Positions 34,741-44,527 are shown, counted from the stretch's first letter. The stretch: 64,000 nucleotides of DNA from Pseudomonas argentinensis (GCF_001839655.2 NZ_CP056087.1:1798001-1862000), one strand, 5' to 3'. Notes: generated by a model from the sequence alone, not told the origin. Made by a program: numbers and translations.

Positions 34741-35795
34741 CCGAACTGGAACTGCTCGGCCCGCGCGCCCATGGCGAACCCTGCGGGCACGCCGTGCTCA
34801 AGGCGACCGCCGAAGATTTTCAAGTCGACGAAGTGCTGGACATCGAGCTGTCCGGCGCTGGTGAGCACCTGTGGCTGTGGGTCGAAAAACGCGGGCTGAA
34901 CACCGAGGATGCTGCGCGTCGTCTGGCGCGCGCCGCCGGTGTGCCGGTGCGGATGATCAGCTACGCCGGTTTGAAGGACAAGCAGGCGCTGACCCGGCAG
35001 TGGTTCAGCCTCCATCTGCCCGGCAAGCTGGATCCCGACCTGACGGCGGCCCAGGACGACACCCTGACCATCCTCAAGCAGGTGCGCCATACCCGCAAAC
35101 TGCAACGGGGTGCCCACGCCGCCAATGGTTTCACCCTGCGCCTGACCGCGCTGCAGCCCGACCGGGCCGCGCTCGATCAGCGCCTGCAGGTCATTCGCGA
35201 TCAGGGCATTCCCAATTACTACGGCGCCCAGCGCTTCGGGTACGAGGGCGGCAACGTGGCCCACGCCCGGCACTTCGCCGAGCGCGGCGAAGTGCCGGAC
35301 AAGCGCAATGTGCGCTCGCGGGTGCTGTCGGCGGCGCGTAGCCTGGTGTTCAACCGGGTACTGGCCGAGCGGGTGGCAGCAGGCACCTGGAACCAGGCGT
35401 TGCCGGGCGATCTGCTGGCATTCACCGACAGCCGCAGCTTTTTCGCGGCCGGCGAGGCCGAATGCCGGGATCCTCGCCTGGCTGAACTGGATCTGCATCC
35501 CACCGGGCCGCTGTGGGGGGAGGGCGCTTCGCCCGCCCAGGGCGGCACCGGCGATCTCGAGCAGCGCGTCGCCACTGCCGAGGCGCAGCTGACAGGCTGG
35601 CTCGCACAAGCGGACATGGCGCACGAACGGCGTATCCTGCGCCTCCCCATTAGCGGTTTGACGTGGCATTATCCCGAGCCTGACATTCTGCAACTGGAAT
35701 TCGTTCTGCCGGCTGGATGTTTCGCCACCGCTCTGGTGCGCGAAATCGTCGAGCTTTTGCCGGCAGGGCAGACGGACAACCCATGCGTATTCTGA
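34737..35795 (+). CDS. truD: tRNA pseudouridine(13) synthase TruD
   Basis: Makes pseudouridine 13 in tRNA-Glu. The 352-residue protein has the TruD catalytic motif [15 protein letters not shown] with Asp near residue 80, the [12 protein letters not shown] motif, and the RNA-binding insertion. Its 3' end overlaps surE by 13 bp. The ispF-truD-surE-pcm order is typical of gammaproteobacteria. Confidence 0.97.
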   Translation: MTELELLGPRAHGEPCGHAVLKATAEDFQVDEVLDIELSGAGEHLWLWVEKRGLNTEDAARRLARAAGVPVRMISYAGLKDKQALTRQWFSLHLPGKLDPDLTAAQDDTLTILKQVRHTRKLQRGAHAANGFTLRLTALQPDRAALDQRLQVIRDQGIPNYYGAQRFGYEGGNVAHARHFAERGEVPDKRNVRSRVLSAARSLVFNRVLAERVAAGTWNQALPGDLLAFTDSRSFFAAGEAECRDPRLAELDLHPTGPLWGEGASPAQGGTGDLEQRVATAEAQLTGWLAQADMAHERRILRLPISGLTWHYPEPDILQLEFVLPAGCFATALVREIVELLPAGQTDNPCVF

Positions 35796-36535
35796 TTTCT
35801 AACGATGACGGCGTGGCCGCACCGGGCCTCGCCGCGTTGCACGCTGCGCTGGCCGATTACGCCGACTGCACGGTGATCGCTCCCGACGGCGACCGCAGCG
35901 GCGCCAGCAGCGCGCTGACCCTGGATCGCCCGCTGCACCCCTGCACGCAGGCCAATGGCTATATCAGCCTCAATGGCACGCCCACCGACTGCGTGCACCT
36001 GGGCATCAACGGCCTGCTGCCCGATATGCCGGATCTGGTCGTGTCCGGCATCAACATGGGCCCCAACCTGGGTGACGACGTGCTGTATTCGGGTACCGTC
36101 GGCGCCGCCCTGGAAGGCCGCTTTCTGGCCCGGCCGGCGTTCGCCTTCTCGCTGGCCTCCCGTTCGGCCGAGAACCTGCCCACGGCAGCCCATTTCGCCC
36201 GCCGGCTGGTCGCGGCCCACGAGCAGCTCGACCTGCCGCCGCGCACGGTGCTCAACGTCAACGTACCGAACCTGCCGCTCGATCGTATCCGGGGCGTGCA
36301 GCTGACCCGCCTGGGCCATCGGGCCCGCGCCGCCGCACCGGTAAGGGACGTCAACCCGCGGGGCAAGGCCGGCTACTGGATCGCCGCCGCCGGTGATGTC
36401 GAGGATGGCGCCGAGGGCACCGACTTCCACGCCGTGCTGCAGGGTTACGTGTCGGTTACTCCGCTGCAGCTCGACCGCACCTATCAGGAAGGACTCAACC
36501 GCCTCAGACCCTGGCTGGAGGGGTTGATGACATGA
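35783..36535 (+). CDS. surE: 5'/3'-nucleotidase SurE
   Basis: Stationary-phase survival phosphatase acting on nucleoside monophosphates. The 250-residue protein begins [15 protein letters not shown], whose Asp pair binds the metal, and has [20 protein letters not shown] and [11 protein letters not shown]. The start lies inside the truD coding end; an upstream in-frame ATG at 35717 would create a non-conserved tail. It overlaps pcm by 4 bp. Confidence 0.97.
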   Translation: MRILISNDDGVAAPGLAALHAALADYADCTVIAPDGDRSGASSALTLDRPLHPCTQANGYISLNGTPTDCVHLGINGLLPDMPDLVVSGINMGPNLGDDVLYSGTVGAALEGRFLARPAFAFSLASRSAENLPTAAHFARRLVAAHEQLDLPPRTVLNVNVPNLPLDRIRGVQLTRLGHRARAAAPVRDVNPRGKAGYWIAAAGDVEDGAEGTDFHAVLQGYVSVTPLQLDRTYQEGLNRLRPWLEGLMT

Positions 36536-37200
36536 ATCGGGAGCATGACCGCCACGGGATTGGCATGACCTCGCAGCGCACCCGCGAGCGCCTGATCCAG
36601 CGACTTTACGATGAAGGGCTGTCCAACGCCGGCGTGCTCGAGGTGATCAGGCGCACGCCGCGTCATCTGTTCGTCGACGAGGCCCTGGCCCATCGTGCCT
36701 ACGAAGACACGGCGCTGCCGATCGGTCATAACCAGACCATTTCGCAGCCCTACATGGTGGCCCGCATGAGCGAGTTGCTGCTCGCCGCCGGCCCGCTGGA
36801 CAAGGTGCTGGAGATCGGTACCGGCTCCGGTTATCAGACGGCGATCCTGGCGCAACTGGTCGAGCGGGTGTTCACCGTCGAGCGCATTCAGGGCCTGCAG
36901 GAACGGGCGAAGGAACGATTGGTCAAACTCAGCCTGCGCAACGTGGTCTTTCGCTGGGGCGATGGTTGGGAGGGCTGGCCGGCACTGGCGCCTTACAACG
37001 GCATCATCGTGACCGCCGCGGCCTCGGAAGTGCCCCAGGCGCTGCTCGATCAACTGGCTCCAGGCGGTCGCCTGGTGATTCCCGTTGGTTCAGGTGACGT
37101 TCAGCAACTGTTATTGATCATTCGCGAGGAACAGGGTTTCTCCCGGCACGTACTCGACGCGGTACGGTTCGTGCCCCTGCTTAACGGCCCACTGGCCTGA
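36532..37200 (+). CDS. pcm: protein-L-isoaspartate O-methyltransferase
   Basis: Repairs isoaspartyl residues in aged proteins with S-adenosylmethionine. The 222-residue protein has the SAM motif [18 protein letters not shown] near residues 90-107 and the conserved [11 protein letters not shown]. An internal start at [10 protein letters not shown] (36565) is possible; the first ATG gives the overlap with surE. It is a stationary-phase partner of surE, nlpD and rpoS. Confidence 0.96.
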   Translation: MNREHDRHGIGMTSQRTRERLIQRLYDEGLSNAGVLEVIRRTPRHLFVDEALAHRAYEDTALPIGHNQTISQPYMVARMSELLLAAGPLDKVLEIGTGSGYQTAILAQLVERVFTVERIQGLQERAKERLVKLSLRNVVFRWGDGWEGWPALAPYNGIIVTAAASEVPQALLDQLAPGGRLVIPVGSGDVQQLLLIIREEQGFSRHVLDAVRFVPLLNGPLA

Positions 37201-37222
37201 TTCGAATCGAACGGATGGATGC

Positions 37223-38152
37223 ATGAAGAAAACCCTGTTGCTCTATACCAAAGGAATGGCCATGGGCGCGGTCGACGTGGTGCCTGGATTCTCCGGCGGC
37301 ACCGTTGCCCTGATCACCGGTATATACGACAAGCTTCTTGCTTCGCTCGCGGCCATTCCCCAGGCGCTGATGCTGCTTCTGCGTGGTCGTGTGGTGGCAG
37401 CCTGGCAGGCATGCAACGCCACCTTTCTGCTGGTGGTGATGCTGGGCATCCTCAGCAGCATCCTCACTCTGGCGCGGGTCATCAGTTACCTGATGCACGA
37501 GCACCCCATACCGCTGTGGGCATTCTTCTTCGGCTTGGTACTGGTTTCCGTCTACCTGGTAGGGCGGGAGGTCACTGCCTGGCGCACCAACCGGGTGGCC
37601 AGCTTCGCCGTCGGCCTGGCATTCGCGCTGTGGATTACCCTGGCCGCGCCCATGCAGCTGGCCGCTGACCCGCTGACGCTGTTTCTGGCTGGCGCCATTG
37701 CCATCAGCGCGATGATCCTTCCGGGGATCTCTGGCAGCTTCATTCTGGTGCTGCTGGGGCTGTACCCGGTGGTGCTGGGGGCGATCAAGAACCTCGATGT
37801 CGCCGTGCTGGCGGTATTCTGCGCCGGCTGCATGCTTGGCCTGCTGGTCTTTTCGAAGGCGTTGAGCTGGCTGCTCTCGCACGTGCGCGACCTGACCATG
37901 GCCTTTCTCGCCGGGCTGATGCTCGGTTCGCTGGTCAAGGTCTGGCCCTGGAAGCAGACCCTGACCTGGCAAACCAATCGTCATGGTGAATCGTTTCCAC
38001 TCGAGCAGGTCAATCTACTGCCATGGCAGTTTGCCGATGCCAGCGGCGAGGGTGCGCAACTGCTGCTGGCCATCGTGCTGAGCCTGTGCGCCATCGCGCT
38101 GGTTCTGGGTGTTGAATGGCTGGCGCGCCGCCGCCAGGTTGAAGAGGTGTGA
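37223..38152 (+). CDS. DUF368 membrane protein, PopT-type undecaprenyl-phosphate translocase candidate
   Basis: A 309-residue polytopic inner-membrane protein with about 8-9 hydrophobic segments. It has two family motifs, DVVPGFSGGTVALITGIYD near the N-terminus and MILPGISGSFILVLLGLY in the middle, which look like an internal repeat. DUF368 proteins (PopT) were recently shown to recycle undecaprenyl phosphate across the membrane in other bacteria; applying that here is inference. It sits between pcm and nlpD, which I remember as adjacent in P. aeruginosa. Confidence 0.85.
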   Translation: MKKTLLLYTKGMAMGAVDVVPGFSGGTVALITGIYDKLLASLAAIPQALMLLLRGRVVAAWQACNATFLLVVMLGILSSILTLARVISYLMHEHPIPLWAFFFGLVLVSVYLVGREVTAWRTNRVASFAVGLAFALWITLAAPMQLAADPLTLFLAGAIAISAMILPGISGSFILVLLGLYPVVLGAIKNLDVAVLAVFCAGCMLGLLVFSKALSWLLSHVRDLTMAFLAGLMLGSLVKVWPWKQTLTWQTNRHGESFPLEQVNLLPWQFADASGEGAQLLLAIVLSLCAIALVLGVEWLARRRQVEEV

Positions 38153-38204
38153 CGTTTCGGCGTTCGTTACCGGTCGCTCGAGGCCGTTTGCAAGGGAGAT
38201 TGGG

Positions 38205-39062
38205 GTGAGTTCCACAGCCAAGCAAGGACATCGCTCCTCGGGCATGCTGCGCAACCTGCTGGTGCTGACGGCCATGGGTGCGTTGCTGGCCGGCTGCGCC
38301 AGCTCGCACTCCGGTGGTGTGCAGGTCGTCGATCGCAACAGCACGGCGTCACAGCGCCAGCCGGTGACCTCCGGCCAGTACCGCGTGCAACGTGGGGACA
38401 CACTTTACTCGATCGCCTTTCGTTACGGCTGGGACTGGAAAGCGCTGGCTGCCCATAACGCCATTGCGCCGCCGTATCTGATTCGCGTTGGCCAGGTGAT
38501 TCGTTTCGGTTCGGGCAGCGCGAGCAGACCCGTTACGGCCTCTGCACCGAGCGTCTCGACGCCAGTGGTGACCACGCCCGGCCGGCCCTCCACGCCGGTG
38601 CAGGCGCCCCCGGCGCAAACTACCAGCCGTCCGCCGACACCAGTGGTGGTAACCCCTGCCACCACGCCAGTGGAGCCCGTTCAGCGTTCGGCGACAGGCT
38701 GGGCATGGCCCGCGAGTGGTGCGATTATCGGCCGTTTTTCCTCAAACGGTAGTTTGAATAAAGGCATTGATATAGCAGGTGAATTGGGACAGCCTGTCCT
38801 TGCTGCGTCTGGTGGATCCGTTGTCTACGCCGGGAGTGGGTTACGGGGCTACGGCGAATTGGTGATCATCAAGCACAGCGATACCTACGTGAGTGCCTAC
38901 GGCCACAACCGCAGGCTGTTGGTGGGTGAGGGGCAGCAGGTCAAGGTCGGGCAACAGATTGCCGAGATGGGTTCCACGGGAACTGACCGGGTGAAGCTTC
39001 ACTTCGAAATTCGCCGCCAGGGTAAGCCGGTAGATCCAATGCAATACCTGCCACGTCGTTGA
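38205..39062 (+). CDS. nlpD: NlpD, LysM/M23 murein hydrolase activator lipoprotein (GTG start)
   Basis: Outer-membrane lipoprotein that activates AmiC-type amidases during cell separation. The 285-residue form starts at GTG 38205, six nt after GGGAG at 38194-38198. A lipobox ALLAGC ends near residue 30. A LysM domain ([20 protein letters not shown]) lies at about 58-100, then a Pro/Thr-rich linker, then a C-terminal M23 domain ([20 protein letters not shown]). The M23 metal motifs appear degenerate (GIDIA in place of HxGxD-type), as in NlpD. The gene also carries the upstream rpoS promoter region. Confidence 0.95.
   Translation: MSSTAKQGHRSSGMLRNLLVLTAMGALLAGCASSHSGGVQVVDRNSTASQRQPVTSGQYRVQRGDTLYSIAFRYGWDWKALAAHNAIAPPYLIRVGQVIRFGSGSASRPVTASAPSVSTPVVTTPGRPSTPVQAPPAQTTSRPPTPVVVTPATTPVEPVQRSATGWAWPASGAIIGRFSSNGSLNKGIDIAGELGQPVLAASGGSVVYAGSGLRGYGELVIIKHSDTYVSAYGHNRRLLVGEGQQVKVGQQIAEMGSTGTDRVKLHFEIRRQGKPVDPMQYLPRR
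38743..38756. promoter_or_regulatory. PsrA-type box inside nlpD, upstream of rpoS
   Basis: CAAAC-GGTA-GTTTG matches the PsrA consensus (G/C)AAAC-N2-4-GTTT(G/C). It is 416 bp before the rpoS start, the region where PsrA is known to activate rpoS in pseudomonads. Confidence 0.75.
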
Positions 39063-39171
39063 TCTGTCGCTCGTTCACCCCTTCACGTGGGTTGGACGGG
39101 CTCTGATGTTGCCAAGGAGACGCGCACATCAGGGCTTGCTGGTCGAACTCAGCAAGGGACGGAACAATAAA

Positions 39172-40182
39172 ATGGCACTCGATACCAAGGTAGCGCCGGA
39201 GTTTGACATCGATGAGGACGTGCTCCTGATGGAGCCGGATATCGATCTTTACGAGGCTAACGACAAGGCGCCTACTGCCAAGGTCGCCACGCGGAGCAAG
39301 ACCAAGCAGCCCAGTGGCAGCAAGCAGCACAAGTACATCGACTACACCCGGGCGCTCGACGCCACTCAGCTGTACCTCAACGAAATCGGTTTCTCCCCGC
39401 TGCTCACCCCTGAAGAAGAAGTGTTCTTTGCGCGTCTGGCGCAGAAGGGCGACCCCGCGGGGCGCAAACGCATGATCGAAAGCAACCTGCGGCTGGTGGT
39501 GAAGATCGCCCGGCGCTACGTGAACCGCGGGTTGTCGCTGCTGGACCTGATCGAAGAAGGCAACCTCGGCCTGATCCGAGCCGTGGAGAAATTCGACCCG
39601 GAGCGCGGCTTCCGTTTCTCCACCTACGCGACCTGGTGGATCCGGCAGACCATCGAGCGGGCGATCATGAACCAGACCCGCACCATCCGACTGCCCATTC
39701 ACGTCGTCAAGGAACTCAACGTCTACCTGCGCGCCGCGCGGGAGCTGACCCAGAAGCTCGATCACGAGCCTTCCCCCGAAGAAATCGCCAACCTGCTGGA
39801 AAAGCCGGTGGGCGAGGTCAAGCGCATGCTGGGCCTCAACGAGCGCGTTTCCTCGGTGGACGTGTCGCTGGGGCCAGACTCCGACAAGACGCTGCTCGAC
39901 ACCCTTACCGATGATCGCCCCACGGATCCCTGCGAGCTGCTGCAGGACGACGACCTTTCGCAAAGCATCGACCAGTGGCTTTCGGATCTGACCGAGAAAC
40001 AGCGCGAGGTGGTGGTGCGGCGCTTCGGCTTGCGCGGGCATGAGAGCTGCACGCTCGAGGAGGTCGGCCAGGAAATCGGCCTTACCCGTGAGCGCGTGCG
40101 GCAGATTCAGGTCGAGGCCCTCAAGCGCTTGCGCGAGATACTCGAGAAGAACGGCCTTTCCGCCGACTCGCTGTTCCAGTAA
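39172..40182 (+). CDS. rpoS: RNA polymerase sigma factor RpoS
   Basis: Stationary-phase and general-stress sigma factor. The 336-residue protein has an N-terminal acidic segment, region 1.2 ([20 protein letters not shown]), region 2 ([20 protein letters not shown], then [15 protein letters not shown]), region 3 and region 4 with the -35 recognition helix ([20 protein letters not shown]). The start [20 protein letters not shown] at 39172 matches Pseudomonas RpoS; the longer in-frame extension is not conserved. nlpD-rpoS synteny is intact. Confidence 0.98.
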   Translation: MALDTKVAPEFDIDEDVLLMEPDIDLYEANDKAPTAKVATRSKTKQPSGSKQHKYIDYTRALDATQLYLNEIGFSPLLTPEEEVFFARLAQKGDPAGRKRMIESNLRLVVKIARRYVNRGLSLLDLIEEGNLGLIRAVEKFDPERGFRFSTYATWWIRQTIERAIMNQTRTIRLPIHVVKELNVYLRAARELTQKLDHEPSPEEIANLLEKPVGEVKRMLGLNERVSSVDVSLGPDSDKTLLDTLTDDRPTDPCELLQDDDLSQSIDQWLSDLTEKQREVVVRRFGLRGHESCTLEEVGQEIGLTRERVRQIQVEALKRLREILEKNGLSADSLFQ

Positions 40183-40204
40183 CACCCGGCCTGCCAGGCC
40201 CTGG

Positions 40205-40234
40205 GCCAGTCAGCCTGCTGACTGGCTTTTTATT
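40205..40234 (+). terminator. intrinsic terminator of rpoS
   Basis: GCCAGTCAG (40205-40213) pairs with CTGACTGGC (40218-40226) around a 4-nt loop, followed by TTTTTATT. Confidence 0.85.
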
Positions 40235-40254
40235 GTCTGTGGTAGGACGAGAAT

Positions 40255-40283
40255 GAAAACGGCGCCTCAAGGGCGCCGTTTTC
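40255..40283 (-). terminator. terminator of mqo (bidirectional hairpin)
   Basis: GAAAACGGCGCC (40255-40266) pairs with GGCGCCGTTTTC (40272-40283). Read leftwards it ends in a T-rich tail after mqo, and it also backs up the rpoS terminator. Confidence 0.8.
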
Positions 40284-40293
40284 AATAGGCCGG

Positions 40294-41796
40294 TTACGCC
40301 GGCACGGCATCGCGCAATTGCAGCAGCGCATCCGACTGCGCCTGAACGGCGCGGTATTGCTCGGCATCCTTCACCAGCACCGAGGCCGGTGCCGGGAACA
40401 TCTCGTTCAGCTTGCTGCTCCACTCGGCCGACGCCGCCTGCGCGGGGAAGCAGCGGCGAATCAGGTCGAGCATGATCGATACGGTCACCGAAGCACCTGG
40501 CGAGGCGCCCAGCAGGGCGGCGATGGAGCCGTCCTGGGCGGCCACCAGTTCGGTACCGAACTGCAGGATGCCGCCCTTCTTGGCGTCCTTCTTGATGATC
40601 TGCACGCGCTGGCCGGCAATCTCCAGGCGCCAGTCGCTGGCCTTGGCCTCCGGATAGAAGCCGCGCAGCGTATTGAGACGTTGTTCCTGGGACTGCATGA
40701 CTTCCTTGACCAGGTATCGGGTCAGGTCGAAGTTGTCGCGGGCCACCGCCAGCATCGGGCCAATGTTGTTCAGGCGCACCGACATCGGCAGGTCGAGGAA
40801 CGAACCCTTCTTCAGGAACTTGGTGGTGAAGCCGGCATAGGGCCCGAACAGCAGCGACTTCTTGCCATCGACCACGCGGGTGTCCAGGTGCGGAACCGAC
40901 ATGGGCGGCGAGCCGACTTCGGCCTGGCTGTACACCTTGGCCTGATGCTGGTTGACCACTTCCGGGTTATCGCAGCGCAGCCACTGGCCGCTGACCGGGA
41001 AACCACCAAAACCCTTGCCTTCGGCGATACCGGACAGCTGCAGCAGGGGTAGGGCGCCGCCACCGGCACCGAGGAACACGAAGCGGGCCTGGATCTGGCG
41101 GTGGTTGCCGCTCTTCTGATCCTTGGTGCTCACCCGCCAGCCATGCTCGTTGCGGGTGAGGTCGGTCACCCGCTGGTTGAAGGTCACGCGCGCCTCGCTC
41201 TGCTGAACCAGGTGGTCGAGCAGGCTCTTGGTGAGCGCACCGAAGTTGACGTCGGTGCCGTTGGCCACGCGGGTCGCCGCGATCGGCTCGTGCGGGTCAC
41301 GGCCCGGCATCATCAGCGGCATCCATTCGTTCATGGTGGCGCGGTCTTCGCTGTACACCATGTCCTCGAAGGCGTGGTGCACGTGCAGCGCCTCGAAGCG
41401 CTTCTTCAGGTAGTCGATGCCTTTCTGGCCGCGAACGAAGCTCAGGTGCGGAACCGGGTTGATAAAGGACTTGGGCGCGCCAAAGGTGCCTTTCTTGACC
41501 AGGTAGGCCCAGAACTGCTTGGATTCCTCGAACTGGGCGTTGATGCTCACCGCCTTCTTGATGTCGATGGAACCGTCGGCGGATTCGGGGGTGTAGTTGA
41601 GCTCGCAAAGGCCGGCGTGGCCGGTACCCGCGTTGTTCCACGGGTTGGAGCTCTCCGCCGCACCGAAGTCCATCGCCTCGACGACTTCCAGCTTGATGCC
41701 CGGATCGAGCTCCTTGAGCAGCACGGCCAGCGTTGCGCTCATGATGCCGGCACCGACCAGCACTACATCTACAGCTTCGTAATCGTTCTGCGCCAT
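40294..41796 (-). CDS. mqo: malate:quinone oxidoreductase
   Basis: Membrane-associated FAD enzyme that oxidises malate to oxaloacetate and reduces quinone; it is the main malate dehydrogenase of many pseudomonads. The 500-residue protein begins [20 protein letters not shown], giving the FAD-binding [10 protein letters not shown] loop, and has [20 protein letters not shown] and [18 protein letters not shown]. The ATG at 41796 is 8 nt after GGAG; a GTG two codons earlier is too close. It is convergent with rpoS. Confidence 0.96.
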   Translation of the reverse strand: MAQNDYEAVDVVLVGAGIMSATLAVLLKELDPGIKLEVVEAMDFGAAESSNPWNNAGTGHAGLCELNYTPESADGSIDIKKAVSINAQFEESKQFWAYLVKKGTFGAPKSFINPVPHLSFVRGQKGIDYLKKRFEALHVHHAFEDMVYSEDRATMNEWMPLMMPGRDPHEPIAATRVANGTDVNFGALTKSLLDHLVQQSEARVTFNQRVTDLTRNEHGWRVSTKDQKSGNHRQIQARFVFLGAGGGALPLLQLSGIAEGKGFGGFPVSGQWLRCDNPEVVNQHQAKVYSQAEVGSPPMSVPHLDTRVVDGKKSLLFGPYAGFTTKFLKKGSFLDLPMSVRLNNIGPMLAVARDNFDLTRYLVKEVMQSQEQRLNTLRGFYPEAKASDWRLEIAGQRVQIIKKDAKKGGILQFGTELVAAQDGSIAALLGASPGASVTVSIMLDLIRRCFPAQAASAEWSSKLNEMFPAPASVLVKDAEQYRAVQAQSDALLQLRDAVPA

Positions 41797-41802
41797 TACC
41801 AC

Positions 41803-42274
41803 ATCTCCAAAAAATCAGCGTCCAGTCATAGGCCGTCGGCCTGGGCGGCAAAGCGCCTGTCAGCGGTTGCAGAGCTGTATTGAGGATTGGAATGACGGGA
41901 GGAGGTCGCCGTGTCCTGCCGCAAGATGATTCATATGTTCGCCACACTCTTGTGAAGTTATTGAAACCGTCTTTTCACGTTCTTTTGGAACGCGAACCTC
42001 AAAAGTTCATGTGCCTGTTGGGCCGTTCCAGCCGGCAGATGTTCCGCGAAAACGCGGCACTGCATGGCGGCGGCCTCTGATATCGAGCAGCACGAAGTGG
42101 GCGACTCTCTGTGGCGTTGCCGATGGCATGACTGCATCAGCGGTACGGCGATGCCGATCAGGAGGCGTCCTTATAATCGGGGCGCGATTATAAGGCGAAA
42201 GCGCGGGAAGTGATCAGGTGCGTGTGACTTTTATTGCACCCGCCACCGGGGTACGAAAACGCCCTGGCGGGCGC
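41803..42274. other. 472-bp intergenic region without a recognisable gene
   Basis: No convincing coding region. The frame at 41880-42080 has no family resemblance or ribosome-binding site. Likely holds the mqo promoter and leader (minus strand). A small hairpin CGTTC-TTTTG-GAACG occurs near 41979-41993, and the palindrome described separately at 42169-42195. Confidence 0.5.
42169..42195. promoter_or_regulatory. perfect palindrome with two opposed TATAAT hexamers
   Basis: CCTTATAATCG (42169-42179) and CGATTATAAGG (42185-42195) are perfect inverted arms around GGGCG. Each arm holds a consensus -10 (TATAAT) on its own strand. It could be overlapping divergent promoters under an operator. No good -35 is seen 16-18 bp away on either strand. 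Confidence 0.55.
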
Positions 42275-42469
42275 TCAGCGGCGGGTGAATGCGCTTGTAG
42301 GCAAGGGCGCGCCGAGCCAGGTCAGGCGCTGTTCGTTGACCTCGTGCCAGCCTGCAGGCCCCGGCGGCTGGGCGCTCTGGCGAAATGCACGGCAGATGCC
42401 CTGTTCATCGAGGCGGGCAAAAATGCGCGGGTTTCGGGTGTTGAAGATTTTCTGCAGGAGGGCACGCAT
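42275..42469 (-). CDS. small conserved Pseudomonas protein of unknown function
   Basis: A 64-residue protein starting MRALLQKIFNTRNPRIFARL. The pattern FARLDEQGICRAFRQ and VNEQRLTWLGAPLP is familiar from uncharacterised small pseudomonad proteins. GGAG lies 8 nt before the ATG at 42469. No signal peptide or membrane helix. Function unknown. Confidence 0.75.
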   Translation of the reverse strand: MRALLQKIFNTRNPRIFARLDEQGICRAFRQSAQPPGPAGWHEVNEQRLTWLGAPLPTSAFTRR

Positions 42470-42612
42470 CAAACAAGCTCCGTTCATGCAAAGCGACCAA
42501 AGTCTTATACCGTCGGCATGTGACGAGGAGGTGACGCGGAACCGTGCTCACCGTTTACAGGTCGATTCGTTATACTTCGCGAGCCTTAAGCGCCCCTCAT
42601 GGAGAACCGAGT

Positions 42613-43197
42613 ATGAATCGCCTGTTGTTTGGTCTGGTTGCCCTTATCAGTCTGGCTCTTGTCGGTTGTGCCCACAGCCCGCAACAGCTCAGCCCGCAGC
42701 CCAGGCTGATCGGATCCTTGACTCCTGTGGGTCAGGGCCAGCCGGTCGTGGTGCGTGTCGTCGATGGGCGTCCCTCTCCGGTGCTGGGTACCCGTGGCGG
42801 CCTGTACCCGGAGACCAGCGCCATCAGCGTATCGGGCCAGGACGTACTGCCCAAGCTGCAAGCCCAGGCCGAGGCGGCCGTGCGCCTGCTGGGCTTCACC
42901 CCGTCGGCCAATGCCTACAACGCGCCGCAGCTGACCCTGACCCTGGCCGAGCTCAAGTACCAGTCGCCCAAGGAAGGCTTGTACGTCACCGAAGCCAATA
43001 TGACCGCCAGCTTCCGCGCCGACGTGCAGAACAGTAATCGCCGTTACAGCGGTCGCTACGGTGCCTCGCTGAACCAGCGTTTCGGCATGGCGCCGAACCA
43101 GGAAACCAACACCAAGCTGGTCAGCGACGTGTTGAGCGATGCACTGACGCGGGCCTTCAAGGACCCGACCCTGGGGCAGATCCTCAGCGGTCAGTGA
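42613..43197 (+). CDS. yajG: YajG-family lipoprotein
   Basis: A 194-residue putative lipoprotein. The signal peptide MNRLLFGLVALISLALVGC has the lipobox ALVGC near residue 19. The mature part resembles the YajG (Lipoprotein_16) family: VVRVVDGRPSPVLGTRGG, followed by a segment with TLTLAELKYQSPKEG. GGAGAA lies 8 nt before the start. A -10-like TATACT is at 42571-42576. Its downstream terminator is now separated from it by the insertion sequence. Confidence 0.8.
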   Translation: MNRLLFGLVALISLALVGCAHSPQQLSPQPRLIGSLTPVGQGQPVVVRVVDGRPSPVLGTRGGLYPETSAISVSGQDVLPKLQAQAEAAVRLLGFTPSANAYNAPQLTLTLAELKYQSPKEGLYVTEANMTASFRADVQNSNRRYSGRYGASLNQRFGMAPNQETNTKLVSDVLSDALTRAFKDPTLGQILSGQ

Positions 43198-43211
43198 GCC
43201 TGACGGCAGCC

Positions 43212-43219
43212 AAGAAAAA
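43212..43219. repeat. left target-site duplication of the ISL3 element
   Basis: AAGAAAAA, identical to 44528-44535 directly outside the right inverted repeat. An 8-bp duplication is the ISL3 norm. Confidence 0.95.
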
Positions 43220-44527
43220 GGTTCATCACGGATTGCCGGGAAAGACGCTCTTGATCTTCATGAAAAAGAATTCGCTATCCCGGTAACCGTACGGCATCCG
43301 CTTGATCACCTTTATTCGATTGTTTATTCCTTCCAACTGACCGGTGTGCATCGGCCAGCGAACCCGGCTGATGATGCCCCGCCAGTAAGTCTTTAGTCGT
43401 TTGGCGAACTGGATCAGAGCCGGTAGTTCGCTTTCCTGGGCATGGCGCAGCCATTGCTTCCAGGCCGATCGCCAGGCCCAGGCAGTACTCGGCGTCCAGA
43501 GTGTTTTGAGTTCAGCCTTCATCAAATAGACCGTCATCAACGCTTGGTTGGCGGCTAGCAGGTCCTCCAGACGGACCTGTTGTTCCGGCGCTTTCAAGTT
43601 CTGCGGATTGCGCAGCAATAGCCATCGCGCCTGCTTGATGACCTTGCGGGCAGGCTTGTCGTGGCGCAACCGGTTAGCCTCGTCGACGCGGACCCGATCA
43701 ATCACCTCTCGGCCATATTTGGCCACCACATGGAAGAGGTCGTAGACCACTCTCGCGTTGAGACAGTGCTGACGAACCTCCAGGTCAAAAGCGGTGTTCA
43801 TGTCCATCGCCACCGCTTCGATTCGAGCACAACCCTCTGGCCCCAGTTCTTCGAAGAAAGGCCTGACTGCCGCTCGGCTGCGGCCTTCACCGATCCACAG
43901 CACTCGCCGGGTATCCGCATCCAGCACCACACTGGCGTAACGATGACCTTTGAAAAGGGCGAACTCGTCCATCACTAGGCGTCGCGGTTGCGCCTTTGGC
44001 AAAACGCTCAACGCCGCTTGCAAGGCTCGACGCTCCAGCAACCGAACGGTGTCCCAATGCAGCCCGAACATCTGAGCCACGTGTAGCGTGGGAAGGCGCT
44101 CGCAGGCTTGAATGACTGCCTCGGCTAAGCGGCGCGTCATGCGGGCATAGCGGTCCAGCCAACTGACAGCCTCCATGCGCTTGCCGCAGTCACGACAGCC
44201 CACCCGCCTGAGCAACACGCTGAGGCGCACCGCACGGCCGAGAATCGGCAGATCGCGAATGGTTCGTTCGCAATACTCATGAGTGGTTGAACAGGGCTTT
44301 TGGCAGCCGCCACAGGAAGGGAATCGGGTGGCGTGGGGAATCAGTTCGATCTGAAGCGCGTCGCCATCAGGCTTGATCGTGACGACAGAAAAGCCCTCCC
44401 AAAAAGGAAGGAAAGTATTAATATCGCGCATAAGAACGCCGGTTTGGTAGATGTGTTTGCTCGCACGAACATCATCAATCAAATCGGCGTTCTTGTTTCT
44501 GTGTTTCCCGGGATTCCGTGAAGAACC
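43220..44527 (-). mobile_element. complete ISL3-family insertion sequence (1308 bp)
   Basis: Terminal inverted repeats of 27 bp match at 23 of 27 positions: left 43220-43246 starting GGTTCATCACGGATTGCCGG, right 44501-44527 whose complement starts GGTTCTTCACGGAATCCCGG. It is flanked by identical 8-bp AAGAAAAA repeats. It encodes one full-length transposase on the minus strand and no passenger gene. The clean duplications suggest a recent, intact insertion between yajG and the acyltransferase gene. Confidence 0.96.
43226..44431 (-). CDS. ISL3-family transposase
   Basis: A 401-residue DDE transposase, in one uninterrupted frame. The N-terminal zinc-binding part shows CGGCQKPC and CRDCGKRMEAV. 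A helix-turn-helix region follows (THVAQMFGLHWDTVR-like: LHVAQMFGLHWDTVRLLE). Catalytic Asp candidates are in LVMDEFALFKGHRYASVVLD and AVAMDMNTAF; the Glu is in HTGQLEGINNRIKVIKRMPY. The start MRDINTFLPFWEGF (44431) is preferred; an in-frame ATG at 44482 would add 17 residues. The stop lies inside the left inverted repeat. Confidence 0.95.
   Translation of the reverse strand: MRDINTFLPFWEGFSVVTIKPDGDALQIELIPHATRFPSCGGCQKPCSTTHEYCERTIRDLPILGRAVRLSVLLRRVGCRDCGKRMEAVSWLDRYARMTRRLAEAVIQACERLPTLHVAQMFGLHWDTVRLLERRALQAALSVLPKAQPRRLVMDEFALFKGHRYASVVLDADTRRVLWIGEGRSRAAVRPFFEELGPEGCARIEAVAMDMNTAFDLEVRQHCLNARVVYDLFHVVAKYGREVIDRVRVDEANRLRHDKPARKVIKQARWLLLRNPQNLKAPEQQVRLEDLLAANQALMTVYLMKAELKTLWTPSTAWAWRSAWKQWLRHAQESELPALIQFAKRLKTYWRGIISRVRWPMHTGQLEGINNRIKVIKRMPYGYRDSEFFFMKIKSVFPGNP

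Noticed and set aside
40183..40293. Possible rsmZ small RNA between rpoS and mqo
   Set aside because: The interval is filled by two terminators and lacks repeated GGA loops.
41880..42080. 66-codon frame upstream of the small conserved gene
   Set aside because: No ribosome-binding site, no conserved pattern; the composition looks like intergenic DNA.
44462..44520. Possible passenger gene at the right end of the IS
   Set aside because: Only the upstream leader of the transposase and the inverted repeat are present.
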